Of a stretch of 64,000 nucleotides of DNA, positions 1-8,817 are shown in pieces; position 1 is the first letter of the stretch, and every line of letters begins with the position of its first letter. The position numbers and the translations under genes were made by a program. The stretch is taken from contig NZ_JABRPK010000001.1 of the NCBI RefSeq assembly GCF_013248995.1, positions 992,001 through 1,056,000 of the forward strand, given 5' to 3'. The DNA is from Frigoribacterium sp. VKM Ac-2836. Its GTDB lineage: Bacteria > Actinomycetota > Actinomycetes > Actinomycetales > Microbacteriaceae. Under the pieces are notes generated by a model. It made no database searches. It saw only the letters and a list, made by a program, of their open reading frames with translations, and was not told the origin of the DNA.

Positions 1-1259
1 CACCGATTCCGGGCAAGCGCAACGCCGTCATGATCGGCACCGAGCTGAGCCGGGGCGACATCACCGTCCTCGTCGACTCCGACACGGTCTGGACTCCCGG
101 CACGCTCTCCGAGTTGTTGCGGCCCTTCGCCCAGGAGAACGTCGGGGGAGTCACCACCCGCCAGCGCATCCTCGAACCCGAGCGGAGCTGGATCACACGA
201 TGGGCCGACTGGCTCGAGAACTCACGGGCGCTCTACTCGATGCCCGCGCAGAGCGTGCTCGGGCAGATCGGCTGCTTGCCCGGCCGCACGATCGCTTTCC
301 GTCGCGAGATCCTCGTGCGGGTGATGGACAAGTTCATGACCGAGAAGTTCATGGGGGTCTTCCTCGAGGTCAGCGACGACCGGACCCTGACGAACCTCAC
401 GCTCAAAGAGGGCTACCGGACGGTCTACCAGCACACGAGCCTCGTCTACACGGACGCTCCGTTGCAGGTCAAGAAGCTCTACAAGCAGCAGCTGCGGTGG
501 GCTCGCGGCAGCCAGTACAACACCCTGCGCATGATGCCGTGGATGGTCGGTCACGCTCCGCTGCTCGCGTTCTTCTTCGCGATGGACATCGTGCTGCCCT
601 TCATGTTGATGGGCGTCATCGGCGGCTGGATCTACCGGGGCATCACCGGCCAGGGCGTCAACCTCTACCGCGGCATCCTCGAGGAGTACGGCGTGCAGAC
701 GGGCTTGATCAGCATCGTGGTCCTGATGGTGATCTCGTCCGTGCTGAGCATGGCGATCCGTCAGATGCGTCACCTCGCCGAGAAGCCGTCCGACTTCTTC
801 CGCCTGCCGGTGTTCATCATCGTGTCGACCTTCTTCCTCATGCCCATCCGGGTCATCGGGTTCTTCCGCATGGGTCACGCCAGTGGCTGGGGAACCCGTG
901 CCGGGGCCTATGCAGGAGGCGCGGCGAACGACGAGCTGCAGGGTGCCATCGACGAGGTGGCCGAGGAGGCCCCGATCGACGCCCTCGAACGCCAGTTCCG
1001 TGACGGGGTCGACCCCGGTGTCGACACCCTCTTCGACTTCGGCTCGACGACCGACGAGACGGACGACCGCGGTGCCGTACTGGTCAAGAGCCGCAAGGCG
1101 GCTCTGGCCGCCGAAGCGGAGGAGTCGACCGCGCCGGCGCCGGTCGCCGCCGTGACGGCCGCCACCGCGCCTCCACGTCGTCACCTCAACCCCAAAGCCG
1201 GATTCCCGTACCTGATCGGCGCCGCGATCATCGCCCTGGAGGTCTTCTTCATTGTCTGA
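1..1259 (+). CDS. Membrane glycosyltransferase family 2 (polysaccharide synthase-like), 5'-truncated by window
   Basis: Processive GT2 glycosyltransferase of the hyaluronan/cellulose synthase-like group; by family it uses a nucleotide sugar at the inner membrane face and extrudes a polysaccharide. The reading frame is open to the first bases of the window (residues PGKRNAV precede the first Met), so the N-terminus lies upstream. Visible motifs: DSDTVW (DxD metal/nucleotide site), GRTIAFRR, the acidic base region SDDRTLT and the product-binding KQQLRWARGSQ (QxxRW type). These are followed by about three membrane helices (roughly residues 180-290), a long acidic, Ala-rich cytoplasmic tail and a last helix ending in FFIV. 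Its stop overlaps the TTG start of the GH26-like gene, so the two are translationally coupled. UDP-glucose dehydrogenase follows, which suggests a uronic-acid-containing product; the actual sugar cannot be read from sequence. Confidence 0.9.
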   Translation, partial: PIPGKRNAVMIGTELSRGDITVLVDSDTVWTPGTLSELLRPFAQENVGGVTTRQRILEPERSWITRWADWLENSRALYSMPAQSVLGQIGCLPGRTIAFRREILVRVMDKFMTEKFMGVFLEVSDDRTLTNLTLKEGYRTVYQHTSLVYTDAPLQVKKLYKQQLRWARGSQYNTLRMMPWMVGHAPLLAFFFAMDIVLPFMLMGVIGGWIYRGITGQGVNLYRGILEEYGVQTGLISIVVLMVISSVLSMAIRQMRHLAEKPSDFFRLPVFIIVSTFFLMPIRVIGFFRMGHASGWGTRAGAYAGGAANDELQGAIDEVAEEAPIDALERQFRDGVDPGVDTLFDFGSTTDETDDRGAVLVKSRKAALAAEAEESTAPAPVAAVTAATAPPRRHLNPKAGFPYLIGAAIIALEVFFIV

Positions 1260-2832
1260 CTCGACGCAGGACTTCGTCACCCCCGTCCACATGCAGTCCG
1301 GCGCCTGGTGGGCGACCTCGCACGGCAATGCCCGGCGGACGGCGCTCGGTGCCACCGCCGTGGTCGTACTCCTCGCCATGATCTCGTGGCTCATCTGGGT
1401 CTCGCCGTCCGACAACATCGTGCGGAGTGCCGTCACCGAGGTCACGGGGGTCGATCCGTCGATCAACGTCTCGTCGTTGAAGGCCGACCGCTCGGCCCTG
1501 CTCGACCAGCTGGTCTCCGCGAAGAAGCAGCTCGCCGAGAGCAAGGCCGCCCTGGCCGACGTGCAGCAGCAGGCCTGGACGTCCGAAGGGCAGCTGACCG
1601 CGGCGCAGGCGAAGCTCGCCTCGGCCGAGTCGGCCCTGGCCCAGGCGCAGTCCGCCGCGGACGCGGGCCAGGGAGCGGGTTCGGGTGCGGCAGGCACCGC
1701 GGCCGGGGGACGAGGCGGGGGGAGCGGTGCCCCTGGCGGCACCGGGTCGGGAGGGTCCGGTTCGACCGGTGGGGGTGGCACGGGCCCTGTCACGGTCCAG
1801 ACACCTTCCCTCGCGTCGATCATCGACCCCGAGTCGCGCTACTTCGGGCTCTTCACGGACCAGGCCCCGTTCAATTGGGCTACCTACGACGCCCAGGAGG
1901 CGGCGGTCGGCTCCGAGGCGAACATGGTCGGATACTTCCAGGGCTTCGATCAGGAGTTCCGTGCCGACGCCGTCCGGTCGTCCTGGTCCCGCGGCAAGCT
2001 GCCCGTGCTGACCTGGGAGTCACAGCCGATCAAGGCCGGCAACAACCAGCCCGAGCAGCCCGACTACAGCCTGAAGAAGATCATCGACGGCAGCTTCGAC
2101 TCGTATCTCTCGACGTACGCGGACGACATCGTCGCGAACGGAATGCCCCTGGGGTTGCGGTTCGACCACGAGATGAACGGCACCTGGTACCCCTGGAGCA
2201 CGGACTACGGCAACAGCAAGGGAGCCGTGAACGGCAACGGCCCCGAGGACTACGTGAAGGCCTGGCAGCACGTCCACGACCTCTTCGAGCGTCAGGGGGC
2301 CAACGACCTGGTGGCCTGGGTCTGGGCGCCCACGCGCATCGATCGTCTCGCGACCGGCAAGACCGGTGGGAGCAACCACACGACCCAGGAATTCCTCTCG
2401 AGCCTCTACCCGGGAGCCGACTACGTCGACATCGTGGGCATGTCCGGTTACTACCGCCCGCCGTACGACGACAAGTCGAAGCCGACCTTCGACAGCACCT
2501 TCGGAGCCACGCTGAAGCAGCTCCGAGCCATCGCACCGGGCAAGAACATCCTGCTCGCCGAGATCGGCGCGAGCGAGACGGGTGGGTCCTCGGATCCCAC
2601 GGCCACGAGCGAGAAGGCCCAGTGGTTCAACTCGCTGTTCACCGCCCTGGCCGACCCGGCCAACGCGGACATCATCGGGTTCTCGTACTTCGATCTCGTG
2701 GCCACGACGGTCGTCGACGGCGTGCGCTCGACCAACGACTGGCGACTGACCTCGCGAACGGACAGCCTCGCCGCCTTCACGGCGGGGATCACCCGACGTG
2801 ACGTCGGCTACGACCTCCAGCCGTCGCCGTGA
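1252..2832 (+). CDS. Membrane-anchored GH26-like (beta-mannanase fold) glycoside hydrolase
   Basis: 526 residues. A short cytoplasmic N-terminus is followed by one transmembrane helix (about residues 32-50), a coiled-coil-like Ala/Gln/Lys segment (about 75-135), a Gly/Ser-rich linker (about 140-185) and a C-terminal hydrolase domain. That domain carries FDHEMNGTWYPW, matching the GH26 acid/base Glu region, and LLAEIGAS, matching the nucleophile Glu, with WVWAPTR and the MSGYY strand between them. The TTG start overlaps the last codons of the upstream GT2 gene. Placement beside a polysaccharide synthase suggests an extracytoplasmic, membrane-tethered enzyme that trims or releases the nascent polymer, as hydrolases do in cellulose and alginate systems. 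The substrate is unknown; mannan cleavage is the family default only. The stop is followed directly by the ugd leader. Confidence 0.85.
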   Translation: MSDSTQDFVTPVHMQSGAWWATSHGNARRTALGATAVVVLLAMISWLIWVSPSDNIVRSAVTEVTGVDPSINVSSLKADRSALLDQLVSAKKQLAESKAALADVQQQAWTSEGQLTAAQAKLASAESALAQAQSAADAGQGAGSGAAGTAAGGRGGGSGAPGGTGSGGSGSTGGGGTGPVTVQTPSLASIIDPESRYFGLFTDQAPFNWATYDAQEAAVGSEANMVGYFQGFDQEFRADAVRSSWSRGKLPVLTWESQPIKAGNNQPEQPDYSLKKIIDGSFDSYLSTYADDIVANGMPLGLRFDHEMNGTWYPWSTDYGNSKGAVNGNGPEDYVKAWQHVHDLFERQGANDLVAWVWAPTRIDRLATGKTGGSNHTTQEFLSSLYPGADYVDIVGMSGYYRPPYDDKSKPTFDSTFGATLKQLRAIAPGKNILLAEIGASETGGSSDPTATSEKAQWFNSLFTALADPANADIIGFSYFDLVATTVVDGVRSTNDWRLTSRTDSLAAFTAGITRRDVGYDLQPSP

Positions 2833-2887
2833 CGGCCCTCCGCCCCGTCCTCATCTCCCGCATGTCCCTCGTCCCCAGGAGCACATC

Positions 2888-4318
2888 ATGACGAAAATCC
2901 CCACCACCCCCGAGTCCACGGTCGCCGAGACGTCGTCCGAGAACACCATCGTGAAACCTCGCATCAGTGTCATCGGCACCGGTTACCTCGGCGCGACGCA
3001 CGCCGCGGCCATGGCCGAGATGGGGTTCGACGTGATCGGGGTCGACACCGACCCCGCCAAGGTCGCCGCCCTGGCCGAGGGGCGGGTGCCGTTCTTCGAG
3101 CCCGGCCTGCCCGAGCTCATCGTGGAGCACGTCGGCTCGGGCCGCCTCTCGTTCACGACCGACCTCGCCGAGGCGGTCGCCCTCAGCGACGTGCACTTCA
3201 TCTGCGTCGGCACGCCGCAACGCCGGGGGAGCCATGCCGCGAACCTCTCGTACGTCGAGGAGGCGACCCGCAACGTGGCCGCGGCGCTGAGCCACGACGG
3301 CCTCATCGTGGGCAAGTCGACCGTGCCGGTCGGCACCGCGGCGCACCTCCGCGAGATCGTCGCCGGCGTCGTCCCCGCCGGTGTCTCGGCCGACCTCGTG
3401 TGGAACCCCGAGTTCCTCCGGGAGGGGCACGCGGTCGAGGACACCCTGAGACCCGACCGCATCGTGTTCGGAGGCACCGACGTCCGCACCGAGGCCTTGA
3501 TGCGAGAGGTCTACGCGGTGCCCATCGCGACGGGCACGCCGGTCATCTCGTGCGACCTGCCGACGGCCGAGTTGGTGAAGGTCAGCGCGAACGCCTTCCT
3601 CGCGACGAAGATCTCGTTCATCAACGCGATCAGCGAGCTGTGCGAGGCCGCCGGTGCCAACGTGTCGACCCTCGCCGACGCCCTCGGCTTCGACGACCGC
3701 ATCGGCCGCAAGTTCCTCAACGCGGGCCTCGGTTTCGGTGGCGGATGCCTCCCGAAGGACATCCGCGCCCTGATGTTCCGGGCCAACGAACTCTCCGCGC
3801 ACCGGGTCGTCGGACTCATGCAGCAGGTCGACGAGATCAACATGGCCCAACGTCAGCGGGTCATCGACCAAGCGATCGACGCCTGCGGTGGCTCGGTGCT
3901 CAACCGACGCATCGCCGTGCTCGGAGCAGCGTTCAAGCCCCACACCGACGACGTCCGCGACTCGCCGGCCCTGAACGTGGCGGCAGCCTTGCACCTCCGC
4001 GGCGCCCAGGTCCTCGTGGTCGATCCCGAGGCCACGCAGACGGCCCAGCGCAGCTTCCCGACGCTGTCGTTCGCCGACTCCGCCGCCGAGGCGGTGACGG
4101 ACGCCGACGCGGTGCTGTTGCTGACGGAATGGCCCGAGTTCGTCGGGGCCGATGCCGCCGGGCTCGCCGAGCTCGCCGCGAACCCCGTGGTGATCGACGC
4201 GCGCAACGTGCTCGACGCCGAGGTCTGGTCGGCCGCCGGGTGGGAGGTCCGCCCCTTGGGTGGTCGCCGCACCCCTGCCCAGCGCCGTGCGCTGACGCCG
4301 GCCGCCGTACCCGCCTGA
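2888..4318 (+). CDS. ugd: UDP-glucose 6-dehydrogenase
   Basis: Oxidises UDP-glucose to UDP-glucuronate with NAD in the cytoplasm. 476 residues, normal for the family. The Rossmann motif GTGYLGATHA is near residue 20, the central dimerisation domain follows, the catalytic Cys sits in GFGGGCLPKD (about residue 280), and the C-terminal UDP-binding domain has AFKPHTDDVRDSP. ATG 2888 is chosen because an AGGAG ribosome site lies about 7 bases upstream and the family homology starts soon after; an in-frame ATG 90 bases earlier lies within poor-quality sequence. It sits 55 bases behind the GH26-like gene on the same strand, so the three genes probably form one operon supplying and polymerising a UDP-sugar. 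Two hairpins follow it. Confidence 0.95.
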   Translation: MTKIPTTPESTVAETSSENTIVKPRISVIGTGYLGATHAAAMAEMGFDVIGVDTDPAKVAALAEGRVPFFEPGLPELIVEHVGSGRLSFTTDLAEAVALSDVHFICVGTPQRRGSHAANLSYVEEATRNVAAALSHDGLIVGKSTVPVGTAAHLREIVAGVVPAGVSADLVWNPEFLREGHAVEDTLRPDRIVFGGTDVRTEALMREVYAVPIATGTPVISCDLPTAELVKVSANAFLATKISFINAISELCEAAGANVSTLADALGFDDRIGRKFLNAGLGFGGGCLPKDIRALMFRANELSAHRVVGLMQQVDEINMAQRQRVIDQAIDACGGSVLNRRIAVLGAAFKPHTDDVRDSPALNVAAALHLRGAQVLVVDPEATQTAQRSFPTLSFADSAAEAVTDADAVLLLTEWPEFVGADAAGLAELAANPVVIDARNVLDAEVWSAAGWEVRPLGGRRTPAQRRALTPAAVPA

Positions 4319-4340
4319 CCGGATCGTCGGGCACGGGCTG

Positions 4341-4370
4341 ACGGGCCGCTTTCTTCGGGAGGCGGCCCGT
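4341..4370 (+). terminator. Hairpin downstream of ugd
   Basis: A perfect 9-bp inverted repeat (ACGGGCCGC ... GCGGCCCGT) with a 12-base loop lies 22 bases after the ugd stop. It has no clear T-run, as is usual in high-GC actinobacteria. Likely terminator of the polysaccharide operon. Confidence 0.6.
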
Positions 4371-4450
4371 CCTGCGTCCGCCACCCCCGCCTCCTGGTCG
4401 TCGACGGCCCCGAGGAGGCGCGGCACGGCACCCCGAGGACCGTCACGTCG

Positions 4451-4500
4451 GCACCGAGAGAGGCCCGCACCCCCGGGGGGATGCGGGCCTCTCTCGGTGC
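4451..4500. terminator. Bidirectional terminator between ugd and glnA
   Basis: A perfect 19-bp inverted repeat (arms beginning GCACCGAGAGAGGCCC) with a 12-base loop ends 7 bases before the glnA stop. The genes converge here, so it can end both transcripts. Confidence 0.8.
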
Positions 4501-4507
4501 GGTCGGG

Positions 4508-5932
4508 TCAGACGCCGAAGTACAGCTCGAACTCGAAGGGGTGGGGACGCTGTGCCATGGGCAGGATCTCCTTCTCACGCTTGTACGCGATCCAGGTCTC
4601 GATGAGGTCCTCGGTGAAGACGTTGCCCTTGGTCAGGAACTCGTGGTCGGCCTCGAGCGCGTCGAGCGCACCCTCGAGCGACGCCGGAACCTGGGGGATG
4701 TTCTTCGCTTCCTCGGGGGGCAGCTCGTAGAGGTCCTTGTCGACCGGCTCGTGCGGCTCGATCCGGTTCTGGATGCCGTCCAGGCCGGCCATCAGCTGCG
4801 CTGCGAACGCCAGGTACGGGTTCGAGGCGGCGTCGGGGACGCGGAACTCGATGCGCTTGGCCTTCGGATTCGTGCCCGTGATCGGGATGCGGATGGCTGC
4901 CGAGCGGTTGCCGGCCGAGTAGACGAGGTTGACGGGCGCCTCAAAGCCGGGGATCAGACGGTGGTACGAGTTGATCGACGGGTTCGTGAAGGCCAACACC
5001 GCGGGGGCGTGCTTGAGCAGGCCACCGATGTACCAGCGTGCGAGGTCGGAGAGCCCGCCGTAGCCGTTCTCGTCGTAGAACAGCGGCTTGCCGTCGTTCC
5101 AGAGCGACTGGTGCGTGTGCATGCCCGAGCCGTTGTCGCCGAAGAGCGGCTTGGGCATGAAGGTCGCGACCTTGCCCCACTGCTCGGCGGTGTTCTTGAC
5201 GATGTACTTGAACTTGAGGATGTCGTCCGCGGCATGGACCATCGTGTCGAACTTGTAGTTGATCTCTTGCTGACCGCCGGTGCCCACCTCGTGGTGCGCG
5301 CGCTCGAGCTCGAGGCCCGAGTCGATCAGCTTCAGGCTGATGTCGTCGCGCAGGTCGGCCGTCTTGTCGACCGGACTGACCGGGAAGTAGCCGCCCTTGT
5401 AGGCCGTCTTGTTGGCGAGGTTGCCGCCCTCTTCGACGCGGCCCGTGTTCCAGGCACCCTCTTCGGAGTCGACGCTGTAGAAGCTGGCGTTCTGCTTCAC
5501 CTCGTAGCGGACGTCGTCGAAGATGTAGAACTCGGCCTCGGGGGCGAAGAACGCGGTGTCGGCGATGCCGGTCGAGGCGAGGTACTTCTCGGCCTTCTTG
5601 GCGACCTGGCGCGGGTCACGGCTGTAGAGCTCGCCGTTGCGGGGGTTGAAGATGTCGAAGACCAGGACGAGCGTGCGCTCGACGCGGAACGGGTCGACGT
5701 ACCCGGTCGTGACGTCGGGGATGAGCTGCATGTCCGACTCGTGGATGGAGGCGAAGCCCCTGATGGAGGACCCGTCGAAGAGCTGTCCGACGGAGAAGAA
5801 CTCCTCGTCGACCGTGGAGGCGGGGATGTTGAAGTGCTGCTGGACACCGGGGAGATCGGTGAAGCGGATGTCAAGGAACTTGACGTCGGTGTCCTTGATG
5901 AACTTCAGCACCTCGGAAGAATCAGTGAACAT
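4508..5932 (-). CDS. glnA: Glutamine synthetase type I
   Basis: ATP-dependent condensation of glutamate and ammonia; dodecameric, cytoplasmic. 474 residues. The N-terminal beta-grasp domain contains the FTDLPG loop. The catalytic domain shows [11 protein letters not shown] (metal site), [10 protein letters not shown] (ammonia/ATP region) and the NRSAAIRIP loop. The adenylylation Tyr is present in [11 protein letters not shown], so this is the GSI-beta type controlled by an adenylyltransferase. The ATG start is preceded by GGAGAG at proper spacing. A complete GlnR-type box lies about 75-110 bases upstream of the start (described separately), so transcription is probably controlled by nitrogen. 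The RDD gene diverges from it and DUF4191 follows, an association common in actinobacteria. Confidence 0.97.
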   Translation of the reverse strand: MFTDSSEVLKFIKDTDVKFLDIRFTDLPGVQQHFNIPASTVDEEFFSVGQLFDGSSIRGFASIHESDMQLIPDVTTGYVDPFRVERTLVLVFDIFNPRNGELYSRDPRQVAKKAEKYLASTGIADTAFFAPEAEFYIFDDVRYEVKQNASFYSVDSEEGAWNTGRVEEGGNLANKTAYKGGYFPVSPVDKTADLRDDISLKLIDSGLELERAHHEVGTGGQQEINYKFDTMVHAADDILKFKYIVKNTAEQWGKVATFMPKPLFGDNGSGMHTHQSLWNDGKPLFYDENGYGGLSDLARWYIGGLLKHAPAVLAFTNPSINSYHRLIPGFEAPVNLVYSAGNRSAAIRIPITGTNPKAKRIEFRVPDAASNPYLAFAAQLMAGLDGIQNRIEPHEPVDKDLYELPPEEAKNIPQVPASLEGALDALEADHEFLTKGNVFTEDLIETWIAYKREKEILPMAQRPHPFEFELYFGV

Positions 5933-6005
5933 CTAGATGTCTCTCCAATGGGCTTGGAACGGATCGGATGCGGTACGCAGCCTCCGACGAGGCTACGGAG
6001 GGGCC

Positions 6006-6043
6006 GTTTCGCTGCGGTGTCCCTCGTGTTTCGAGCATGTTAC
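6006..6043 (-). promoter_or_regulatory. GlnR box upstream of glnA
   Basis: On the minus strand the sequence reads GTAAC-n6-GAAAC-n6-GACAC-n6-GAAAC, with all three spacers exactly six bases. This matches the full four-half-site consensus known for GlnR in Streptomyces and mycobacteria (one mismatch, in the third half-site). A possible -10 hexamer TAGCCT lies at 5995-5990, placing the box centre near -41, an activator-like position. Confidence 0.85.
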
Positions 6044-6057
6044 GGCTGACCCCTCGG

Positions 6058-6069
6058 TAGGCTCGGGTC
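6058..6069 (+). promoter_or_regulatory. -10 element of a leaderless promoter for the RDD gene
   Basis: TAGGCT followed by exactly six bases and then the ATG. The predicted transcript start coincides with the start codon and no Shine-Dalgarno sequence is present. Confidence 0.5.
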
Positions 6070-6513
6070 ATGCCCGATCGCACCGCGCCTCCTTCCCGAC
6101 CCGCCTCGGTGGGCGGTCCTGACGACGGTGCGCAGCGCTGGCCCGGCGAGCGACTCGGGTTGCCCGAGAAGGGTCCGCGTTCCGTCGCCCGCCTCGGGCG
6201 GCGAGTGGCAGGGCTGGCCGTCGACTGGGCGATCGCCTACGCCGTGGCCGCACTCTTCTTCGGCGGCGAAGGACTCGCCATCACCGGGGTGTTCCTGCTC
6301 ATGCAGATGCTCTTCCTCGTGCTCTTCGGCGGCTCGCTCGGTCATCTCGCGCTGGGCATGCGACTCGTGCCGATGGCCGGCGGTCGGATCGGTGTCGGAC
6401 GGCCCGTGCTGAGGTCGGTGTTGCTCGTGCTCGTCATCCCGGCCGTCGTCTGGGACCTCGACCAGCGGGGGCTGCACGACCGCGTCGCCGGGACGCTGCT
6501 CGTCCGGGTCTGA
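6070..6513 (+). CDS. RDD family membrane protein
   Basis: 147 residues. After a Pro/Arg-rich cytoplasmic N-terminus (about 40 residues) comes ARLGRRVAGLAVDW, the RDD-domain signature (Arg near the start of helix 1, Asp within it). It is followed by three hydrophobic segments (about residues 52-70, 78-95 and 115-130) and an LHDRVAGTLLV C-terminus typical of the family. Function is unknown; small actinobacterial RDD proteins are repeatedly found next to glnA and a DUF4191 protein, which is the arrangement here. Expression is probably from a leaderless mRNA. It converges on DUF4191 across a short hairpin. Confidence 0.85.
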   Translation: MPDRTAPPSRPASVGGPDDGAQRWPGERLGLPEKGPRSVARLGRRVAGLAVDWAIAYAVAALFFGGEGLAITGVFLLMQMLFLVLFGGSLGHLALGMRLVPMAGGRIGVGRPVLRSVLLVLVIPAVVWDLDQRGLHDRVAGTLLVRV

Positions 6514-6526
6514 CCCCGAACGCAGA

Positions 6527-6557
6527 ACGGTGCCTTTCCGGTCAGGAGGGGCACCGT
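6527..6557. terminator. Convergent terminator RDD / DUF4191
   Basis: Inverted repeat ACGGTGCC ... GGCACCGT (8-bp perfect arms) between the two converging genes, 14 bases after the RDD stop. Confidence 0.6.
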
Positions 6558-6591
6558 CGTCACGGCACGTCGTGGCGGGTGGGGCCGGGGC

Positions 6592-7314
6592 TCACCGCGG
6601 ACGGCCGGACCGCACCTTGAAGGGATCGACGCCCTTGGGGATGGGCAGGCCGTTCTGGCCAAGCGACTGCAGGCGGTTGCTCACGGCGAGCACCTCGTTG
6701 CGATTGATGGAGGACTTGAGCTTGTTCATGCGCGCCGCGAGCTTGTGCAGCGGCACCGCATCGGCATCGGGGCCGACGTTGAGCACGTGGACCGGGACAT
6801 TCGGCAGGATGCGCGTGACCTTGCGACGCTCCTCGTCGACGAGCCGACGGGTCTGACCGGCACCGCCCTCGGCGATCAGCACGACGCCGGGCTTGCCGAC
6901 CGCTCGGTAGACGGCGGCCTGGCTCCGACCCTGGACGGCGACGGGCATCTCGGCCGCCCGCCACGCACGACGCAGACCGCTCTTCATGACGGCGCCCACG
7001 GCACCGGGCTGCCCCTCGATCTGCGAGTACGCCGCACGCTCGGCCTTCCGGCCCAGGACGATCAGCAGCAGCAGGAACCCGAGCATGACACCGACGACGA
7101 TGTACAGCACGAGGGCGAGCACGTTGCCACCCGTGAGCAGCAACGCTGCGGCCACACCGAGCAGCACCGGCACGAAGAACGCCAGCAGCATCATCGGCAG
7201 AGCCGTCTTGTCGATGCGGCGGGTCATCTGGAAGACCTGCCACATCTGCTTGAAACGGCCGGGTTCCTTCGGCGGTTTCGGGGACGTGTTCTCGGGGGAC
7301 GTGCGTCGAGCCAT
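6592..7314 (-). CDS. DUF4191 family membrane protein
   Basis: 240 residues. A basic N-terminus is followed by two adjacent hydrophobic helices (about residues 40-60 and 65-88, ALPMMLLAFFVPVLLG and LVLYIVVGVMLGFLLL). The C-terminal soluble part contains VLIAEGGAGQTRRLV and IPKGVDPFKVRSGRPR, both typical of the actinobacterial DUF4191 family. Function unknown. In many actinobacteria it sits between lipA and the RDD-glnA pair; here lipA/lipB are absent and a pseudokinase gene is its divergent neighbour. A GTG two codons upstream of the chosen ATG is an equally possible start; neither has a good ribosome site. Confidence 0.85.
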   Translation of the reverse strand: MARRTSPENTSPKPPKEPGRFKQMWQVFQMTRRIDKTALPMMLLAFFVPVLLGVAAALLLTGGNVLALVLYIVVGVMLGFLLLLIVLGRKAERAAYSQIEGQPGAVGAVMKSGLRRAWRAAEMPVAVQGRSQAAVYRAVGKPGVVLIAEGGAGQTRRLVDEERRKVTRILPNVPVHVLNVGPDADAVPLHKLAARMNKLKSSINRNEVLAVSNRLQSLGQNGLPIPKGVDPFKVRSGRPR

Positions 7315-7436
7315 GTGCACCAGGATACGGGGTCGGAGGTCCTGTCGACTCCTCCCCAGGGTGTCGAAACCGGCGAGGGCCGACAGACGACGTCTTCCCG
7401 CCGACTCCGTCGACCGCGGGACGACACCATCGACCC

Positions 7437-8789
7437 ATGACGAGCGAGTCGATCGGCCCCTACCGCGTGCTCTCCCGTCGACTCGACGGCGACGTCGAGC
7501 GGTGCGTCGCCGAGGCCCCCGGAGGGCCGCGGGTCGTGCTCAGGAGGCGCGGGTCGGGCACGACGCCTCCCCGACCCGTCACCGAGGCGGTCGCCTTCGC
7601 CCGCGCGGACCATCCGCACGTCGCGACCCTCGTCGACGTCCTGACGAGCCCGCCGGGCGAGCTCGTGCTGGCCTTCGAGGACCTCGGCGGTGAGCCGCTC
7701 GCTTCGTGGCTCGCGGCCCGGGGGCGTCCGGAGCCGGGCGAGGTCGTCACCCTCGTCGTACCGGTGCTGGGCGCGATCCAGCACCTCGCCCGTCGTGGGG
7801 TGGCGATCAGCACCCTCGCGGTCGAGGACGTCGAGATCGACGCACGGGGGGCACCCGTCGTGGTGGGCCTGTCGTCGGCTGCTGCGGTGCCCGACGCGGA
7901 ACACGCGTCGTTGCCCGTCGCGGCGGGGTTCGCCCGGGCCATGGTCGAGCGGGCGGCCGGTCCGGCCCGTCAGGTTCCCCTACCGCCCCTGGACACGTCC
8001 AGCTTCGACTCCCTGGTGGAGTCGGTCTTCGACCTCGGTGAGGCCGTCCCGCTCTCGAGCGTCGACCCGACGGACGGAGGCGTCGACGAGTCCCTCGGAG
8101 ACCTCAGGGACTCGTGCCCGGCCGACGAGCCGGTCGTGCCGGGCTGGCTCGCGTTCCTGCCCGAATGCGAGGCGCTCGACCGGGTGGTCGCACGCCTGCC
8201 CGACCTGGGGCCGAGACAGGTCCTCACCGGCCTCGGAGCCGTCAGAGCGCGCTACCGACTTCTCGCGGCCGGGATCGTCGTGGTCGTCGGAGCCACCGTC
8301 GCCCTGTGGCCGAGCTCCATGACTCGCGACGACGGGGAGGCAGACAAGGTGGCCTCGGCGGTCGAGGGAGCGGTCGAACCGAGCGGCACGGTCCGGGCGT
8401 CCCCGGGTGCCGCGACGGCTCCGCCCCGTCCGTCGGGCAGCACGAGCACGGCCGACGAGATCGAGGCCGCCGTCACCGGCGAGGACGCCGGTGTGGCAGT
8501 CGAGGTCCTCCTCACGTCACGACGGGAATGCCTGCGGGACGCCACGCCCAGTTGCCTCCGTGCCGTCGACCAACCGGGCTCACCGATCGCTCTCCGCGAC
8601 GCGGCCGTGCTGGACGACCCCTCACGCGTTGCCGACGCGGCGATCGTGCTCGAGTTGACCGGGCCGTCCACGCGGTCCGGTGGGTCGGTCCTCTTCGACG
8701 CCAGGGGACCGGACGGCGAACCGGCCTCGGTCCTCGTGATGAGGACCGAGGCCGGCTGGCGTCTTCGCGACGTGTTCGTCGGTTCTTGA
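7437..8789 (+). CDS. Degenerate protein-kinase-like membrane protein (probable pseudokinase)
   Basis: 450 residues. The first 280 resemble a Ser/Thr kinase fold (IGPYRVLSRRL at the position of subdomain I, HPHVATLVDV like the HPNIV strand, LVLAFEDLGGEPLASWL like the hinge). The catalytic features are missing: no VAxK lysine (RVVLRRRG instead), RGVAISTLAVEDVEI where the HRDLKPxN loop should be, and no DFG (VVGLSSAA). A single membrane helix follows (about residues 280-297, AAGIVVVVGATVALW). An extracytoplasmic Ser/Ala-rich linker then leads to a 110-residue domain with two Cys (RECLRDATPSCLR) that may form a disulfide. It resembles sensor/scaffold proteins more than an enzyme. It lies divergent to DUF4191 and convergent to sucB. 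Annotation as pseudokinase is inference from residue loss; a remote-homology search would be needed for the outer domain. Confidence 0.7.
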   Translation: MTSESIGPYRVLSRRLDGDVERCVAEAPGGPRVVLRRRGSGTTPPRPVTEAVAFARADHPHVATLVDVLTSPPGELVLAFEDLGGEPLASWLAARGRPEPGEVVTLVVPVLGAIQHLARRGVAISTLAVEDVEIDARGAPVVVGLSSAAAVPDAEHASLPVAAGFARAMVERAAGPARQVPLPPLDTSSFDSLVESVFDLGEAVPLSSVDPTDGGVDESLGDLRDSCPADEPVVPGWLAFLPECEALDRVVARLPDLGPRQVLTGLGAVRARYRLLAAGIVVVVGATVALWPSSMTRDDGEADKVASAVEGAVEPSGTVRASPGAATAPPRPSGSTSTADEIEAAVTGEDAGVAVEVLLTSRRECLRDATPSCLRAVDQPGSPIALRDAAVLDDPSRVADAAIVLELTGPSTRSGGSVLFDARGPDGEPASVLVMRTEAGWRLRDVFVGS

Positions 8790-8805
8790 GGCGTCGCGCG
8801 CCTCA
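8787..8805 (+). terminator. Hairpin overlapping the pseudokinase stop codon
   Basis: TGAGGCG-TCGCG-CGCCTCA forms a 7-bp perfect stem with a 5-base loop. The stop codon TGA is part of the 5' arm. The gene converges on sucB, which ends 13 bases further on. Confidence 0.5.
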
Positions 8806-8817
8806 CTCAGACGAGCG

